From: JAKACA01 sp050008715
GTDB lineage: Bacteria; Actinomycetota; Acidimicrobiia; Acidimicrobiales; Bog-793
Length of the DNA stretch: 64,000 nt
NCBI GenBank assembly: GCA_050008715.1
Contig: JBEKMC010000012.1
Location: 26,763 to 90,762, forward strand
Direction of reading: 5' to 3'
The notes under the pieces are model-generated. The model was not told the origin of the DNA and did no database searches. It saw only the letters and a program-made list of their open reading frames with translations. Below, in pieces: positions 1 through 7,762 of this stretch; within the stretch, counting starts at the first letter, position 1; every line of letters starts with the position of its first letter. A program made the position numbers and the translations under genes.

Positions 1-294
1 CTCATGGGCATCGAACCACTCGAAGACAAGTTCGCCGCCTTCCGGTGGAAGGTCCAACGCGTCGACGGTCACGACCTCGATGCCCTTCTCGATGCATTCT
101 CGTCACTCGAGACCAACGAGGTGGGGGCGCCACAGGTCATCATCGCTGACACCGTCAAGGGGCGCGGCGTGAGCCGGATGGAAGGCGACGTCGCCTGGCA
201 CGTCGGCAACCTGAACGGCACCGACTACGACGAGGTGATCGCGGAGCTGCAAGCCGGCTTACGCCCCACCGCCTCCGGAGCTCGCCATGGCTGA
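1..294 (+). CDS. Transketolase N-terminal (ThDP-binding) subunit, 5' truncated by window edge
   Basis: Only the last 97 codons are visible and the reading frame is open to base 1, so the gene starts outside the window. The visible part (DGHDLDALLDAF, then VIIADTVKGRGVS and AWHVGNLN) matches the end of the thiamine-diphosphate-binding half of a split transketolase, in which the VKGKG-like segment follows the pyrophosphate-binding region. It overlaps the next gene, the matching C-terminal subunit, by 8 bases, so the two are translated together and should form one enzyme that transfers two-carbon ketol units. The rest of the operon suggests carbohydrate or sugar-acid catabolism rather than the core pentose-phosphate pathway; this is inference. 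Confidence 0.88.
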   Translation, partial: LMGIEPLEDKFAAFRWKVQRVDGHDLDALLDAFSSLETNEVGAPQVIIADTVKGRGVSRMEGDVAWHVGNLNGTDYDEVIAELQAGLRPTASGARHG

Positions 295-1408
295 AGACGC
301 CACACCTCCCCGGCCCGAGACCTCGACTGCGCCAGCAAGCGGCCATCCAGCGGGGGGCCAGCCAGCGAGCGGCCAAGCGCTGAGCGAGGTCTTCCGCGGG
401 AGCGCCGGCGGCGAGCATGCCCTGAAGGACGCACGGTCCTCGAAGGGCATCGAGCAGAGGACCATCCCGGCCTTCGTCGCCGGCGACGAGCTGGCCGACC
501 TCGCCGAGCACGACGAACGCATCGTCGTGCTCACGGCGGACCTCGCCAACGCCAACCGGACAGCCGACTTCGCCACCCGTCACCCGGACCGCTTCTTCAA
601 CATGGGCGTGGCGGAACAGAACATGGTGTCGGTCGCCGCCGGCCTGGCATCCGCCGGACAAATCCCGTTCGTGGCGACGTTCGCCTCCTACCTCGCCCTT
701 CTCGCCTGTGAACAGATCCGTACCGACTGCGCCTACCCGGGCATGCCCGTACGGCTCCTCGGGCACCACTCAGGGATGAGCCTCGGTTACTACGGGACGA
801 GCCACCACTCCCTCGAGGACATCGGCATCATGCGCACGATCGCCGACATGACCGTCGTCTGTGCCGCCGACGCCAACGAGCTGCGTGCGCTCCTGCGCCT
901 GTCGCTCGACTGGCCGGGGGCCATGTACATCCGCCTCGGCCGCGGACGGGATCCGGAGGTGTACCCCGAGCCGCCGGCCGGCCTCCGGATCGGCCGCGCC
1001 GTGCGACTGCGCGACGGCGACGACCTCACCATGATCACGACCGGCTCCGAAGTCCGCGCCTGCCTGGACGCCGCCGAGCTCCTCGCAATGCAGGGCACCT
1101 CTGTGCGCGTGGTCGACATGCACACGATCAAGCCGCTCGATGTCGGCGAGATCCTCTCGGCCGCCGGCGAGACCGGTGGCATCCTCACCGTCGAGGAGCA
1201 CAACCGCACCGGTGGCCTCGGATCGGCGGTTGCCGAGACGCTCGCCGACGCCGGCGCGGCGACGCCGTTGTTGCGCCACGGTGTTCCCGACGTCCACGTC
1301 GTTCTCGGCCCTCCAGCCGGCCTGTATGCCCGTTACGAGCTCGATGCCAACGGCATAGCCTCCAAGGCGCTCGAGCTTCTCTCGTCCTCGAAAGGAGCCA
1401 AGTCGTGA
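287..1408 (+). CDS. Transketolase C-terminal (pyrimidine-binding) subunit
   Basis: A 373-residue protein covering the pyrimidine-binding and C-terminal domains of transketolase. Residues 1-60 are a Pro/Ala/Gly-rich extension of no clear function. The core then shows FFNMGVAEQNMVSVAAGLA, with the Glu that contacts the thiamine ring, and GHHSGMSLGYYGTSHHSLEDI. The C-terminal domain has a TTGSEV segment and RVVDMHTIKPLD. ATG 287 lies about ten bases after a GGAG and inside the end of the N-terminal subunit, the usual layout of split transketolases. It ends in a 4-base GTGA overlap with the aminotransferase gene. Split transketolases occur in dedicated catabolic operons, so the true substrate is unknown. 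Confidence 0.9.
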   Translation: MAEDATPPRPETSTAPASGHPAGGQPASGQALSEVFRGSAGGEHALKDARSSKGIEQRTIPAFVAGDELADLAEHDERIVVLTADLANANRTADFATRHPDRFFNMGVAEQNMVSVAAGLASAGQIPFVATFASYLALLACEQIRTDCAYPGMPVRLLGHHSGMSLGYYGTSHHSLEDIGIMRTIADMTVVCAADANELRALLRLSLDWPGAMYIRLGRGRDPEVYPEPPAGLRIGRAVRLRDGDDLTMITTGSEVRACLDAAELLAMQGTSVRVVDMHTIKPLDVGEILSAAGETGGILTVEEHNRTGGLGSAVAETLADAGAATPLLRHGVPDVHVVLGPPAGLYARYELDANGIASKALELLSSSKGAKS

Positions 1409-2658
1409 CTCGCGTGGCGAACATGAACCGGACTCGGGAGATCGACGCCGCCCTGCGGCAGCGTGCCCGTCACGTGATCCCCGGCGGCATGTACGGGCAC
1501 CTCAGTGCGAACAACCTGTCGGAGGAGTACCCGCAGTTCTACGCGCGCTCGGACGGATCGCGAATCTGGGACGTCGACGGCAACGAGTACGTCGACCTCA
1601 TGTGCAGCTTCGGCCCCGTCATCCTCGGGCACCGTCACCCGGCCGTCGAGGCTGCAGTCTCTGCCCAACTCGCCAAAGGCGATACCCAAGCGGGTCCGGC
1701 CCCCTGCATGGTCGAGCTGGCCGAGCTGCTCGTCGAACGCGTCTCCCACGCCGACTGGGCCATGTTCGCCAAGAACGGGTCGGACGCCAACACGATCTGC
1801 CTCATGATCGCCCGCGCCGCCACCGGCAGGAACAAGGTGCTCGCAGCCCGAGGCGCCTACCACGGCTCGGCGCCCTGGTCGACCCCGGTCGTGAAGGGCG
1901 TCACGCCGGAGGACCGCGCCTCGGTCCACTACTACACGTTCAACGACCTCGCGAGCGTGGAAGCCGCCGCCGCCGCAGCAGCCGGTGACGTGGCTGCGAT
2001 CATCGTGTCGCCGTTCAAACACGACGCCGGCTTCGACCAGGAGCTCGTCGACCCGGCCTTCGCCCGCGGTCTGCGAGCGCTCTGCGACCGCATCGGCGCT
2101 CCCCTCGTGCTCGACGAGGTCAGGGCCGGGTTCCGCCTCAACCACGGCGGCAGTTGGGAGACGCTCGGCGTCGAACCCGACTTGAGCGCATGGAGCAAGG
2201 CGATCGCCAACGGCTACGCCTTGGCAGCCGTCCTCGGAGGCGCCGGCCTTGCAGAGGCGGCCTCGTCCATCTTCGTCACCGGATCCTTCTGGTACCAGGC
2301 CGCACCTATGGCCGCCGCGTTGGCGACGATCGCCGCCCTGCGGGAGCAGGACGCCGTCGCCTCGATGTTGCAACGAGGCATTCGCCTTCGCGAAGGTCTC
2401 GAAGAACAGGCACGATCCGCCGGCGTGGCCATCTGCCAGACCGGTCCGCCGCAAATGCCGAACGTGCGCTTCGTCGGCGACGAGAGCTTCGAGCGATCGG
2501 GACTGTTCAGCGGAACCTGCGCTGCCGGCGGGGTCATCGTGCACCCACGCCACAACTGGTTCGTGTCGGCCGCACTCACCGACGAGGACGTGGACGACGC
2601 CCTCGCCACGACTGAGGTCGCCTTTGCTGCCGTGCGCGAACAATTCGGCGAGAGCTGA
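1405..2658 (+). CDS. Class III PLP-dependent aminotransferase, glutamate-1-semialdehyde aminomutase-like
   Basis: A 417-residue fold-type I PLP enzyme of aminotransferase class III. Visible are the GSDANTICLMIARAATGRNKV cofactor region, VLDEVRAGFR with the Asp that pairs with the pyridine nitrogen, and WSKAIANGY, where the Lys near residue 265 should form the internal aldimine. Overall it resembles glutamate-1-semialdehyde 2,1-aminomutase. It sits inside a catabolic-looking operon with transketolase and aldolase rather than beside heme genes, so a transaminase acting on an amino sugar, amino acid or omega-amino compound is more likely than a role in tetrapyrrole synthesis. The GTG start overlaps the upstream stop. 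Confidence 0.85.
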   Translation: MTRVANMNRTREIDAALRQRARHVIPGGMYGHLSANNLSEEYPQFYARSDGSRIWDVDGNEYVDLMCSFGPVILGHRHPAVEAAVSAQLAKGDTQAGPAPCMVELAELLVERVSHADWAMFAKNGSDANTICLMIARAATGRNKVLAARGAYHGSAPWSTPVVKGVTPEDRASVHYYTFNDLASVEAAAAAAAGDVAAIIVSPFKHDAGFDQELVDPAFARGLRALCDRIGAPLVLDEVRAGFRLNHGGSWETLGVEPDLSAWSKAIANGYALAAVLGGAGLAEAASSIFVTGSFWYQAAPMAAALATIAALREQDAVASMLQRGIRLREGLEEQARSAGVAICQTGPPQMPNVRFVGDESFERSGLFSGTCAAGGVIVHPRHNWFVSAALTDEDVDDALATTEVAFAAVREQFGES

Positions 2659-2692
2659 AGCGGGTCATCTGGCGGGACGGAGGACAGACACG

Positions 2693-3523
2693 ATGGCGAG
2701 GGATCCGCTGAAGGTGCTCGTGGTGACCGGAGGGCACCCGTTCGAACAAGAGCCGTTCCTTGCGATCTTCGACGCCGTCGGTGGGATCGCATGGGAGCAC
2801 GAGGAGCCACCTCGGGCGCGGGAACACTTCCGGCCAGGGCGGGCCGGAGAGTTCGACGCCATCGTGTGCTACGACATGCAGGGCATCGTGTTCAACAAGC
2901 CGGACCTGCCCCGTCTCCTCACGCCGCCTGCGGAGTACGCCGAGGGTTTCCGCCAGATGCTCGAGGCCGGTCAGGGGATCGTGTTCCTCCACCACGCCAT
3001 GTCGGCGTGGCCAACGTGGCCGTTGTGGGCCGAGGTGGTGGGCGGGCGTTGGAACTACGTGCCCGGCGAGCTCCGCGGCAGGTCCTGGCCGGCGTCCGGC
3101 TACACCCGCGAGGTCGAGCACCACATCTCGTGCATCGACCCCGCACATCCGATCTGTGCCGGCTTGGAGGAGGGTTTCGACATCGTCGACGAGATTTACT
3201 TGAACCCGGTGCTGGAGGACAGCGTCGTGCCGCTGCTGCGCACGGACTTCGACATGTCGCCTGAGTCGTTCTTCTCCGGTCAGCACGCCATCCAGGGCCG
3301 GCTGTACGACCGAGAGGGTTGGACCCACCCGCCCGGCCGCGGCCTTGTCGGTTGGGTGAAGACGGCGGGCCGCAGCCCGATCGCATACCTGCAGTCGGGA
3401 CACGGCCCGGCCGCATATGGCAACGCGGGGTTCCGTCGCTTGCTCTCCAATGCCATCGCCTGGGTGGCCTCGGACGAGGCTCACCGTTGGGCGGCCGACC
3501 ACGAGACAGCTCTGGCCGGATGA
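2693..3523 (+). CDS. ThuA-like domain protein
   Basis: A 276-residue protein that begins KVLVVTGGHPFEQEPFLAIF and continues with DAIVCYDMQGIVF and GIVFLHHAMSAWPTWPLWAEVVGGR. These are typical of the ThuA family (trehalose-utilisation protein, with a glutamine-amidotransferase-like flavodoxin fold). In other bacteria ThuA with ThuB takes part in disaccharide catabolism, but most homologues have no assigned reaction. ATG 2693 was chosen because GGAGG lies nine bases upstream, although the frame is open further upstream. The stop overlaps the aldolase start as ATGA, so it belongs to the same operon. It may act on a sugar-derived intermediate; this is inference. Confidence 0.82.
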   Translation: MARDPLKVLVVTGGHPFEQEPFLAIFDAVGGIAWEHEEPPRAREHFRPGRAGEFDAIVCYDMQGIVFNKPDLPRLLTPPAEYAEGFRQMLEAGQGIVFLHHAMSAWPTWPLWAEVVGGRWNYVPGELRGRSWPASGYTREVEHHISCIDPAHPICAGLEEGFDIVDEIYLNPVLEDSVVPLLRTDFDMSPESFFSGQHAIQGRLYDREGWTHPPGRGLVGWVKTAGRSPIAYLQSGHGPAAYGNAGFRRLLSNAIAWVASDEAHRWAADHETALAG

Positions 3524-4194
3524 CAACGGCACAGCTGAGTGAGGCCAAGTCCTCCCTCGCCCTCCTCGGCCGCTCCCTCGTGCCCGACGACCTCGCCATC
3601 GGGTTTGCGGGCAACCTGAGCGTTCGGGTCGGGGATCTCGTGGCCATCACGCCATCGGCGGTCCCCTATGACGAGATCACCGCGGGTGACATCTGCGTCG
3701 TGGGTCTGGACGGCCAGGCGATCGAGCACAACGGCCGTATGCTCTCCTCCGAGACGCCCATGCACCTGGCCGTCTACGCCACCACGGCGGCGGCGGCGGT
3801 CGTACACACCCACTCCCCCGAAGTCGTGGCCCTGTCCACGGTCGTCACCGAGCTGCCGGCGATCCACTACGCCATCGTGGGCCTGGGCGGACCCGTTCGC
3901 GTCGTCCCCTACGTGCGATTCGGATCGGCCGGCCTCGCCGATGGCGCTGCCGCCGCCCTCGAGGGGCGCTCCGCCGCCATCCTGCAGAACCATGGGGCGA
4001 TCACTTACGGCGCAAGCCTCGAGGAGGCATATCACCGCGCCAGGCTGCTCGAGTGGCTGGCGAGGGTCTACCGGCTGGCTCAGTCGCACGGTACGCCCCG
4101 GATCTTGAGCGCCGAGGAGCTGGCGGAGGTGGCGGCCGAGAGCCGCCGGCGCCGGTACGGGCTGGCAGGCACGCCGCCGGCTGAATCCGCTTAG
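3520..4194 (+). CDS. Class II aldolase/adducin family protein
   Basis: A 224-residue metal-dependent aldolase of the fuculose-phosphate aldolase type. Evidence is IGFAGNLSVRVGDLVAITPS near the N-terminus, SSETPMHLAVY carrying the conserved Glu, the VVHTHSPEVVALS zinc site, and LQNHGAITYGASLEEAYHRA, which supplies the third metal-binding His. ATG 3520 overlaps the ThuA-like stop as ATGA. It is the last gene of the operon that begins with transketolase. With ketol transfer, transamination and retro-aldol cleavage in one unit, breakdown of a branched or amino sugar is plausible, but the substrate cannot be read from sequence. The neighbouring DUF5996 gene converges on it across 39 bases. Confidence 0.85.
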   Translation: MTTAQLSEAKSSLALLGRSLVPDDLAIGFAGNLSVRVGDLVAITPSAVPYDEITAGDICVVGLDGQAIEHNGRMLSSETPMHLAVYATTAAAAVVHTHSPEVVALSTVVTELPAIHYAIVGLGGPVRVVPYVRFGSAGLADGAAAALEGRSAAILQNHGAITYGASLEEAYHRARLLEWLARVYRLAQSHGTPRILSAEELAEVAAESRRRRYGLAGTPPAESA

Positions 4195-4233
4195 GAACGC
4201 CGGCACACATCCCACAGGCGAGCGCCGGCCCGC

Positions 4234-5154
4234 TCAGGACACCGGCGGGGGTACTCCCTCGGCGCTGGCTGAGAGGGCTGCGTCCCATTCGCAGACCGAG
4301 CACGCGTGGCGGACGGCGGACCGGGCAAAACCGAGCGCCGTCCCGTGCGGATCGGCACTGGCACACACGTCCTCCCAGTCGAGCACGTACTCCCCGAGGG
4401 CGGCTTCCCAGCGCGCCGCCGGAGGCGACAACGTGCCGGAGGAATACCCGCCAGGTGCGGGGTAGGCGTAGGCGTAGAAGGCGGCGTGCGGGTAGCGGTC
4501 GTCACCGGGCCACCACCCCACTGCCACCTCCTGAGCGTTCATCGAGTTGCGGGCGATGAACGTCGTCGAGGGCGGTTCAGCCCCGCGCCCGGAGAAGAGG
4601 CTCACGGCGAGGTCGAACGATCCCCACCAGGCGTTCACCGGCGTCGAGCGGCCGCGGTACGGCGCCCGCAGTTCCCCGAGCACGAAGGCGGCGCGCGTGG
4701 CTGCAGCGAAGTACGCGGCCACCTGGGCGGCGTCGTAGCTCGCGTGCTCCTCGTCCTCGTCGAGTGGCGTGTCCCACGGCGTCTCCTGCGGCCGCAGATC
4801 GACGTCGATCGGGCCGCCGAGCTCGCGAGCTGCCCTCAGCACGCCCCGCGTCACGTCGGCGACAGGCCGATCGGGCGCGAGGGCCAGTCGCCGCTGCCGC
4901 CCGTCGCTGTGCTCGACGACTGCCTCGTGCGACCGGAGGTCCAGGCAGAGGGCGATGGCGCCAGAGCCGTTGGGTGCCGGCAGCGCCCGGGTCTCCCACC
5001 CGCGCGCCGTCAGCTGGAGTGCTGCGTGCTGGAGCTGTGGCTCGGGAGGAGCCAAGGCTGCCGCCAGCTTGCCGAGCACCTGGGTGTGTGCGTGCAGCGT
5101 GTGGCAGGTGGCAGCCCAAGCCTCATAGGAAAGAACAGGCCACTCCGACGGCAC
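4234..5154 (-). CDS. DUF5996 family protein
   Basis: A 306-residue protein matching DUF5996: WAATCHTLHAHTQVLGKL at the start, LTARGWETRALP, then VNAWWGSFDLAVSLFSGR and a His/Tyr/Pro-rich segment AAFYAYAYPAP in the second half. The family is widespread in Actinobacteria and Proteobacteria, is probably cytosolic and has no established function. The GTG start at 5154 has no Shine-Dalgarno sequence, but TAGCGT stands six bases upstream on the minus strand, so the gene is probably transcribed as a leaderless mRNA. It converges on the aldolase operon and diverges from the ABC transporter operon. Confidence 0.82.
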   Translation of the reverse strand: MPSEWPVLSYEAWAATCHTLHAHTQVLGKLAAALAPPEPQLQHAALQLTARGWETRALPAPNGSGAIALCLDLRSHEAVVEHSDGRQRRLALAPDRPVADVTRGVLRAARELGGPIDVDLRPQETPWDTPLDEDEEHASYDAAQVAAYFAAATRAAFVLGELRAPYRGRSTPVNAWWGSFDLAVSLFSGRGAEPPSTTFIARNSMNAQEVAVGWWPGDDRYPHAAFYAYAYPAPGGYSSGTLSPPAARWEAALGEYVLDWEDVCASADPHGTALGFARSAVRHACSVCEWDAALSASAEGVPPPVS

Positions 5155-5160
5155 GGACGT

Positions 5161-5166
5161 ACGCTA
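5161..5166 (-). promoter_or_regulatory. Probable leaderless -10 element (TAGCGT) of the DUF5996 gene
   Basis: On the minus strand TAGCGT ends six bases before the GTG at 5154 and no ribosome-binding site is present. The TAnnnT motif at this spacing is the classic actinobacterial leaderless arrangement. The same hexamer at similar spacing precedes the genes starting at 25401 and 40493. Confidence 0.5.
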
Positions 5167-5292
5167 CCGGACGCATCCGGAGGGGGCCGGCCGCGGCTCG
5201 GGCTCACGCGCTTCAGTTGGCCTGCCATCAGGCCGACACCTCAGAAGGGTGTGCGGTGACATTCGGCCCTACACCCGCGGCCCCCGCACTCG

Positions 5293-5298
5293 TAGCGT
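5293..5298 (+). promoter_or_regulatory. Candidate -10 element (TAGCGT) of the ABC exporter operon
   Basis: TAGCGT lies 22 bases upstream of ATG 5321. A start site just after it would give a short leader that contains the GTGAGG ribosome-binding sequence. No convincing -35 hexamer was seen. Confidence 0.35.
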
Positions 5299-5320
5299 AG
5301 AAGAAACCAGTGAGGCGTAG

Positions 5321-6391
5321 ATGAAGACCGACACAGCATGCTCCGACCAGCGTCTTCGGAGCGTCGACGGAAGGCACGGGCGGACGCCTGCACTCCGGTT
5401 TGCCAACATCACCCAGCGCTACGGCACCCGTGTCGTGCTCGACGATCTCGGCTTCGAAGTAGCTCGTGGCGAGACGCTGGCGTTTCTCGGGCCGAACGGC
5501 GCCGGCAAGTCCACGACCATCTCATTGCTCCTCGGCTTGCTCCGCCCGGATTCCGGGACCGTCGAGGTGCTCGGTACGAGCCCGCGTCGCGCCGTCGCTC
5601 AGGGCCGGGTGGGCGCAATGCTCCAAACGGGTTCGGGAAGTGGCCTCCCGCCGGGTGTCCGTGTCGAGGAGGTGCTGCGGCTCGTGCAACGCCTCTACCC
5701 GCGCCCGGCCCCGTTCGACCTGACCGTCGAGCGAGCGAGCATCGGGCGGCTCCTCGGTCGCCAGACGCACCGCTTGTCCGGCGGGGAAGCCCAGCGGGTT
5801 CGTTTCGCCATCGCCATTGCGGGTAACCCTGACCTGGTCTTTCTCGACGAGCCGACCGCCGCCATGGACGTGGACGGGCGCCGCTCCTTCTGGCGCATGA
5901 TCCGGCAATTCGGTCAAGAAGGACGCACGATCGTCTTTGCCACGCACCACCTGCAGGAGGCGGACGAGATCGCCGACCGGGTCGTGGTGATCAACCACGG
6001 CCGTGTGGTTGCGAACGGCCCGGGAGCGACGCTCAAGGCAGCCGTGTCGGCCAGGCGCGTGCGCTTCGTGTGCGACCGCCCGAACCAGAGCGTGTTCGAC
6101 GTGCTGGAAGGCGTGACTGACGTCGTGGTCCGCGGGAACGGCGTCGTGCTGGATTCCCTCGATGCCGACGCCACCGTGCGGGCGCTCGTACGCCACCGCA
6201 TCGCCTTCAGTGACCTCGAGGTGACCGGCGCCTGCCTGGAGGAGGCGTTTCTCGCTCTCACCCGGCAAGACCGCACGTGCGAGAGTGGGGCCGTCGAGAG
6301 TCGGGCCGTCGAGCGCCGGGCCGTCGAGCGCCGGGCCGTCGAGCGCCGGGCCGTCGAGCGCCGGGCCGTCGAGCGCCGGGCCGCAGGATGA
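5321..6391 (+). CDS. ABC-2 type exporter ATP-binding protein with AVERR-repeat tail
   Basis: A 356-residue ATPase. Walker A is GPNGAGKST (about residue 60), the signature is LSGGEAQRVRFAIAIAG, Walker B is DLVFLDEPTAAMD, and the switch His is in FATHHLQEAD. A C-terminal extension (FDVLEGVTDVVVRGNGV onward) is common in drug-type ABC-2 ATPases. The last 36 residues are unusual: five copies of AVERR after a degenerate one, encoded by a 15-base tandem repeat at 6288-6377. The stop overlaps the permease start as ATGA, so the two gene products form one exporter. The substrate is unknown. The tail is positively charged and probably disordered. Confidence 0.92.
   Translation: MKTDTACSDQRLRSVDGRHGRTPALRFANITQRYGTRVVLDDLGFEVARGETLAFLGPNGAGKSTTISLLLGLLRPDSGTVEVLGTSPRRAVAQGRVGAMLQTGSGSGLPPGVRVEEVLRLVQRLYPRPAPFDLTVERASIGRLLGRQTHRLSGGEAQRVRFAIAIAGNPDLVFLDEPTAAMDVDGRRSFWRMIRQFGQEGRTIVFATHHLQEADEIADRVVVINHGRVVANGPGATLKAAVSARRVRFVCDRPNQSVFDVLEGVTDVVVRGNGVVLDSLDADATVRALVRHRIAFSDLEVTGACLEEAFLALTRQDRTCESGAVESRAVERRAVERRAVERRAVERRAVERRAAG
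6288..6380 (+). repeat. 15-bp tandem repeat (six units) at the 3' end of the ABC ATPase gene
   Basis: Unit GGGCCGTCGAGCGCC begins at 6288 (degenerate first copy), 6303, 6318, 6333, 6348 and 6363, with a partial copy after it. Because the unit is a multiple of three it stays in frame and adds AVERR to the protein each time. All three forward frames and one reverse frame stay open through it. It ends eight bases before the permease ATG. Confidence 0.95.
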
Positions 6392-7140
6392 CTCCTCTCC
6401 TCGCGTTCACCCGCTTCGAGGTCGGACGCCTCCTGCGCAGCTGGAAGTTCCTGATCATCACCGTGGGCTTCCCTGTGATCTTCTACATGCTCTTCCTCGG
6501 CGACAACACGGCCGGCAAGGTCGTCGGCGGCACGGTCCCGTGGCGCGTGTACCTCATGGTGTCGATGTGCTCCTTCGGCTCGCTCGTAGCAGCGCTCACG
6601 GCCGGCGGCGGTCGCCTGTCCACCGAGCGAGCCTCGGGCTGGGCCCGCCAGCTACGGGTGACGCCGATCCCGGCGTGGGCGTACGTCGCCACGAAAGCGA
6701 CCGCGAGCATGATCGTCATCCTTCCGGTCATCATGCTGGTCGAGATCGTCGGAGCCGCATTCGGTGGCGTCAGCCTCTCGGTCGCCTCCTGGTGCGGGCT
6801 GACCGCCCTGTTGTGGGTGACTGCCCTGCCGTTCGCGGTGCTCGGCATCTTCATCGGTTTCATGGTCAACGCCGACGCGGCCTTCCCGGTCGTGACGGCC
6901 CTGATGTTCGTGCTCGGTTACTTCGGAGGCCTGTTCAACCCGGTGGCGAACATGCCGCACGCCCTGCAGGTGGCCGCTCGGATCCTTCCGAGCTTCCATC
7001 ACGCCGCCCTCGGCCTGGCACTGCTGGACGGGCACGGCTTCGGAGTCGAGAATTGGCTGGTCCTGGTTGGTTACGCAGCCGTGCTGTGCGGAGGCATCGT
7101 CGCAAAGTACAGGATCGAAGAAACCCGAGGACTCGCGTAG
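6388..7140 (+). CDS. ABC-2 type transporter permease
   Basis: A 250-residue integral membrane protein with about six hydrophobic segments (for example FLIITVGFPVIFYMLFLG, MIVILPVIMLVEIVGAAFGG, ALLWVTALPFAVLGIFIGFMV). It carries the ABC-2 feature of a long first extracytoplasmic region followed by RVTPIPAWAYVATKA. ATG 6388 was chosen because it overlaps the ATPase stop as ATGA; upstream in-frame codons lie inside the 15-base repeats. It pairs with the preceding ATPase, probably as a homodimeric membrane part of a drug- or lipid-type exporter. The substrate cannot be inferred. Confidence 0.9.
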   Translation: MTPLLAFTRFEVGRLLRSWKFLIITVGFPVIFYMLFLGDNTAGKVVGGTVPWRVYLMVSMCSFGSLVAALTAGGGRLSTERASGWARQLRVTPIPAWAYVATKATASMIVILPVIMLVEIVGAAFGGVSLSVASWCGLTALLWVTALPFAVLGIFIGFMVNADAAFPVVTALMFVLGYFGGLFNPVANMPHALQVAARILPSFHHAALGLALLDGHGFGVENWLVLVGYAAVLCGGIVAKYRIEETRGLA

Positions 7141-7156
7141 ACACCGCCCCCACCCC

Positions 7157-7162
7157 TAGGGT
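7157..7162 (+). promoter_or_regulatory. Probable leaderless -10 element (TAGGGT) of the acetyltransferase gene
   Basis: TAGGGT ends six bases before ATG 7169. The GGGAGG between them touches the start codon and is too close to act as a normal Shine-Dalgarno site, so leaderless expression fits better. Confidence 0.45.
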
Positions 7163-7168
7163 GGGAGG

Positions 7169-7675
7169 ATGACGATTCGCCTCGCCCGCCCGGAGGAATT
7201 CGAGGCGGTCGGCGAGATCACCGTGCAGGCCTACCTCTCGGGTCGCGACACCGAGCTCGGTGACTACGAGCTGACGCTGCGCGACGTCGCGGGGCGGGCT
7301 GCTGACTGCAGCGTGCTCGTCGCGCTCGACGACCGCGACGAAGTCGTCGGCGCCGTCACCTACGTTCCCGGCCCGGACACCGTCATGAGCGGGTTCTCCG
7401 ACTCTGAAGCGGCCGGCATCCGGGTGCTCGCCGTCCGACCGGACGCTCAGCGTTCAGGCATCGGCCGAACCCTCACGGAAGCGTGCCTCGACCAGGCGCG
7501 AGCCGACGGCCATCCGCGCGTGATCCTCCATTCGACCGAGGCGATGGCGACCGCCCGGCGTCTGTACGAGAAGATCGGCTTCGAGCGCCGGCCGGAGCTC
7601 GACGAATGGGTGACGCAGCCGCCGTACTCGGAGCGTCAGCCGCTCCGGTTGATGGCGTACGTCTTCACGTTCTGA
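7169..7675 (+). CDS. GNAT family N-acetyltransferase
   Basis: A 168-residue single-domain GNAT protein. It starts MTIRLARPEEFEAVGEITVQAY, and motif A (IRVLAVRPDAQRSGIGRTLTEACL, about residues 91-114) carries the acetyl-CoA pyrophosphate loop RSGIG. ILHSTEAMATARRLYEKIGF is the usual C-terminal motif B. The acceptor substrate cannot be predicted. It follows the ABC permease by 28 bases on the same strand but appears to have its own leaderless promoter. Confidence 0.88.
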   Translation: MTIRLARPEEFEAVGEITVQAYLSGRDTELGDYELTLRDVAGRAADCSVLVALDDRDEVVGAVTYVPGPDTVMSGFSDSEAAGIRVLAVRPDAQRSGIGRTLTEACLDQARADGHPRVILHSTEAMATARRLYEKIGFERRPELDEWVTQPPYSERQPLRLMAYVFTF

Positions 7676-7762
7676 GACAGGCGCCCGACGCGGGGCACCC
7701 CTCGGCAGGCATCTCGGCGCCCGGGGCGCGTCCGACCCGAGCGCCTGGCAGGATGAACCTTG

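Noticed and set aside
1333..2643. Long antisense frame (436 codons) opposite the aminotransferase
   Set aside because: A typical shadow of high third-position G+C; the product is His/Arg/Gly-rich with no domain, while the plus strand encodes a clear PLP enzyme.
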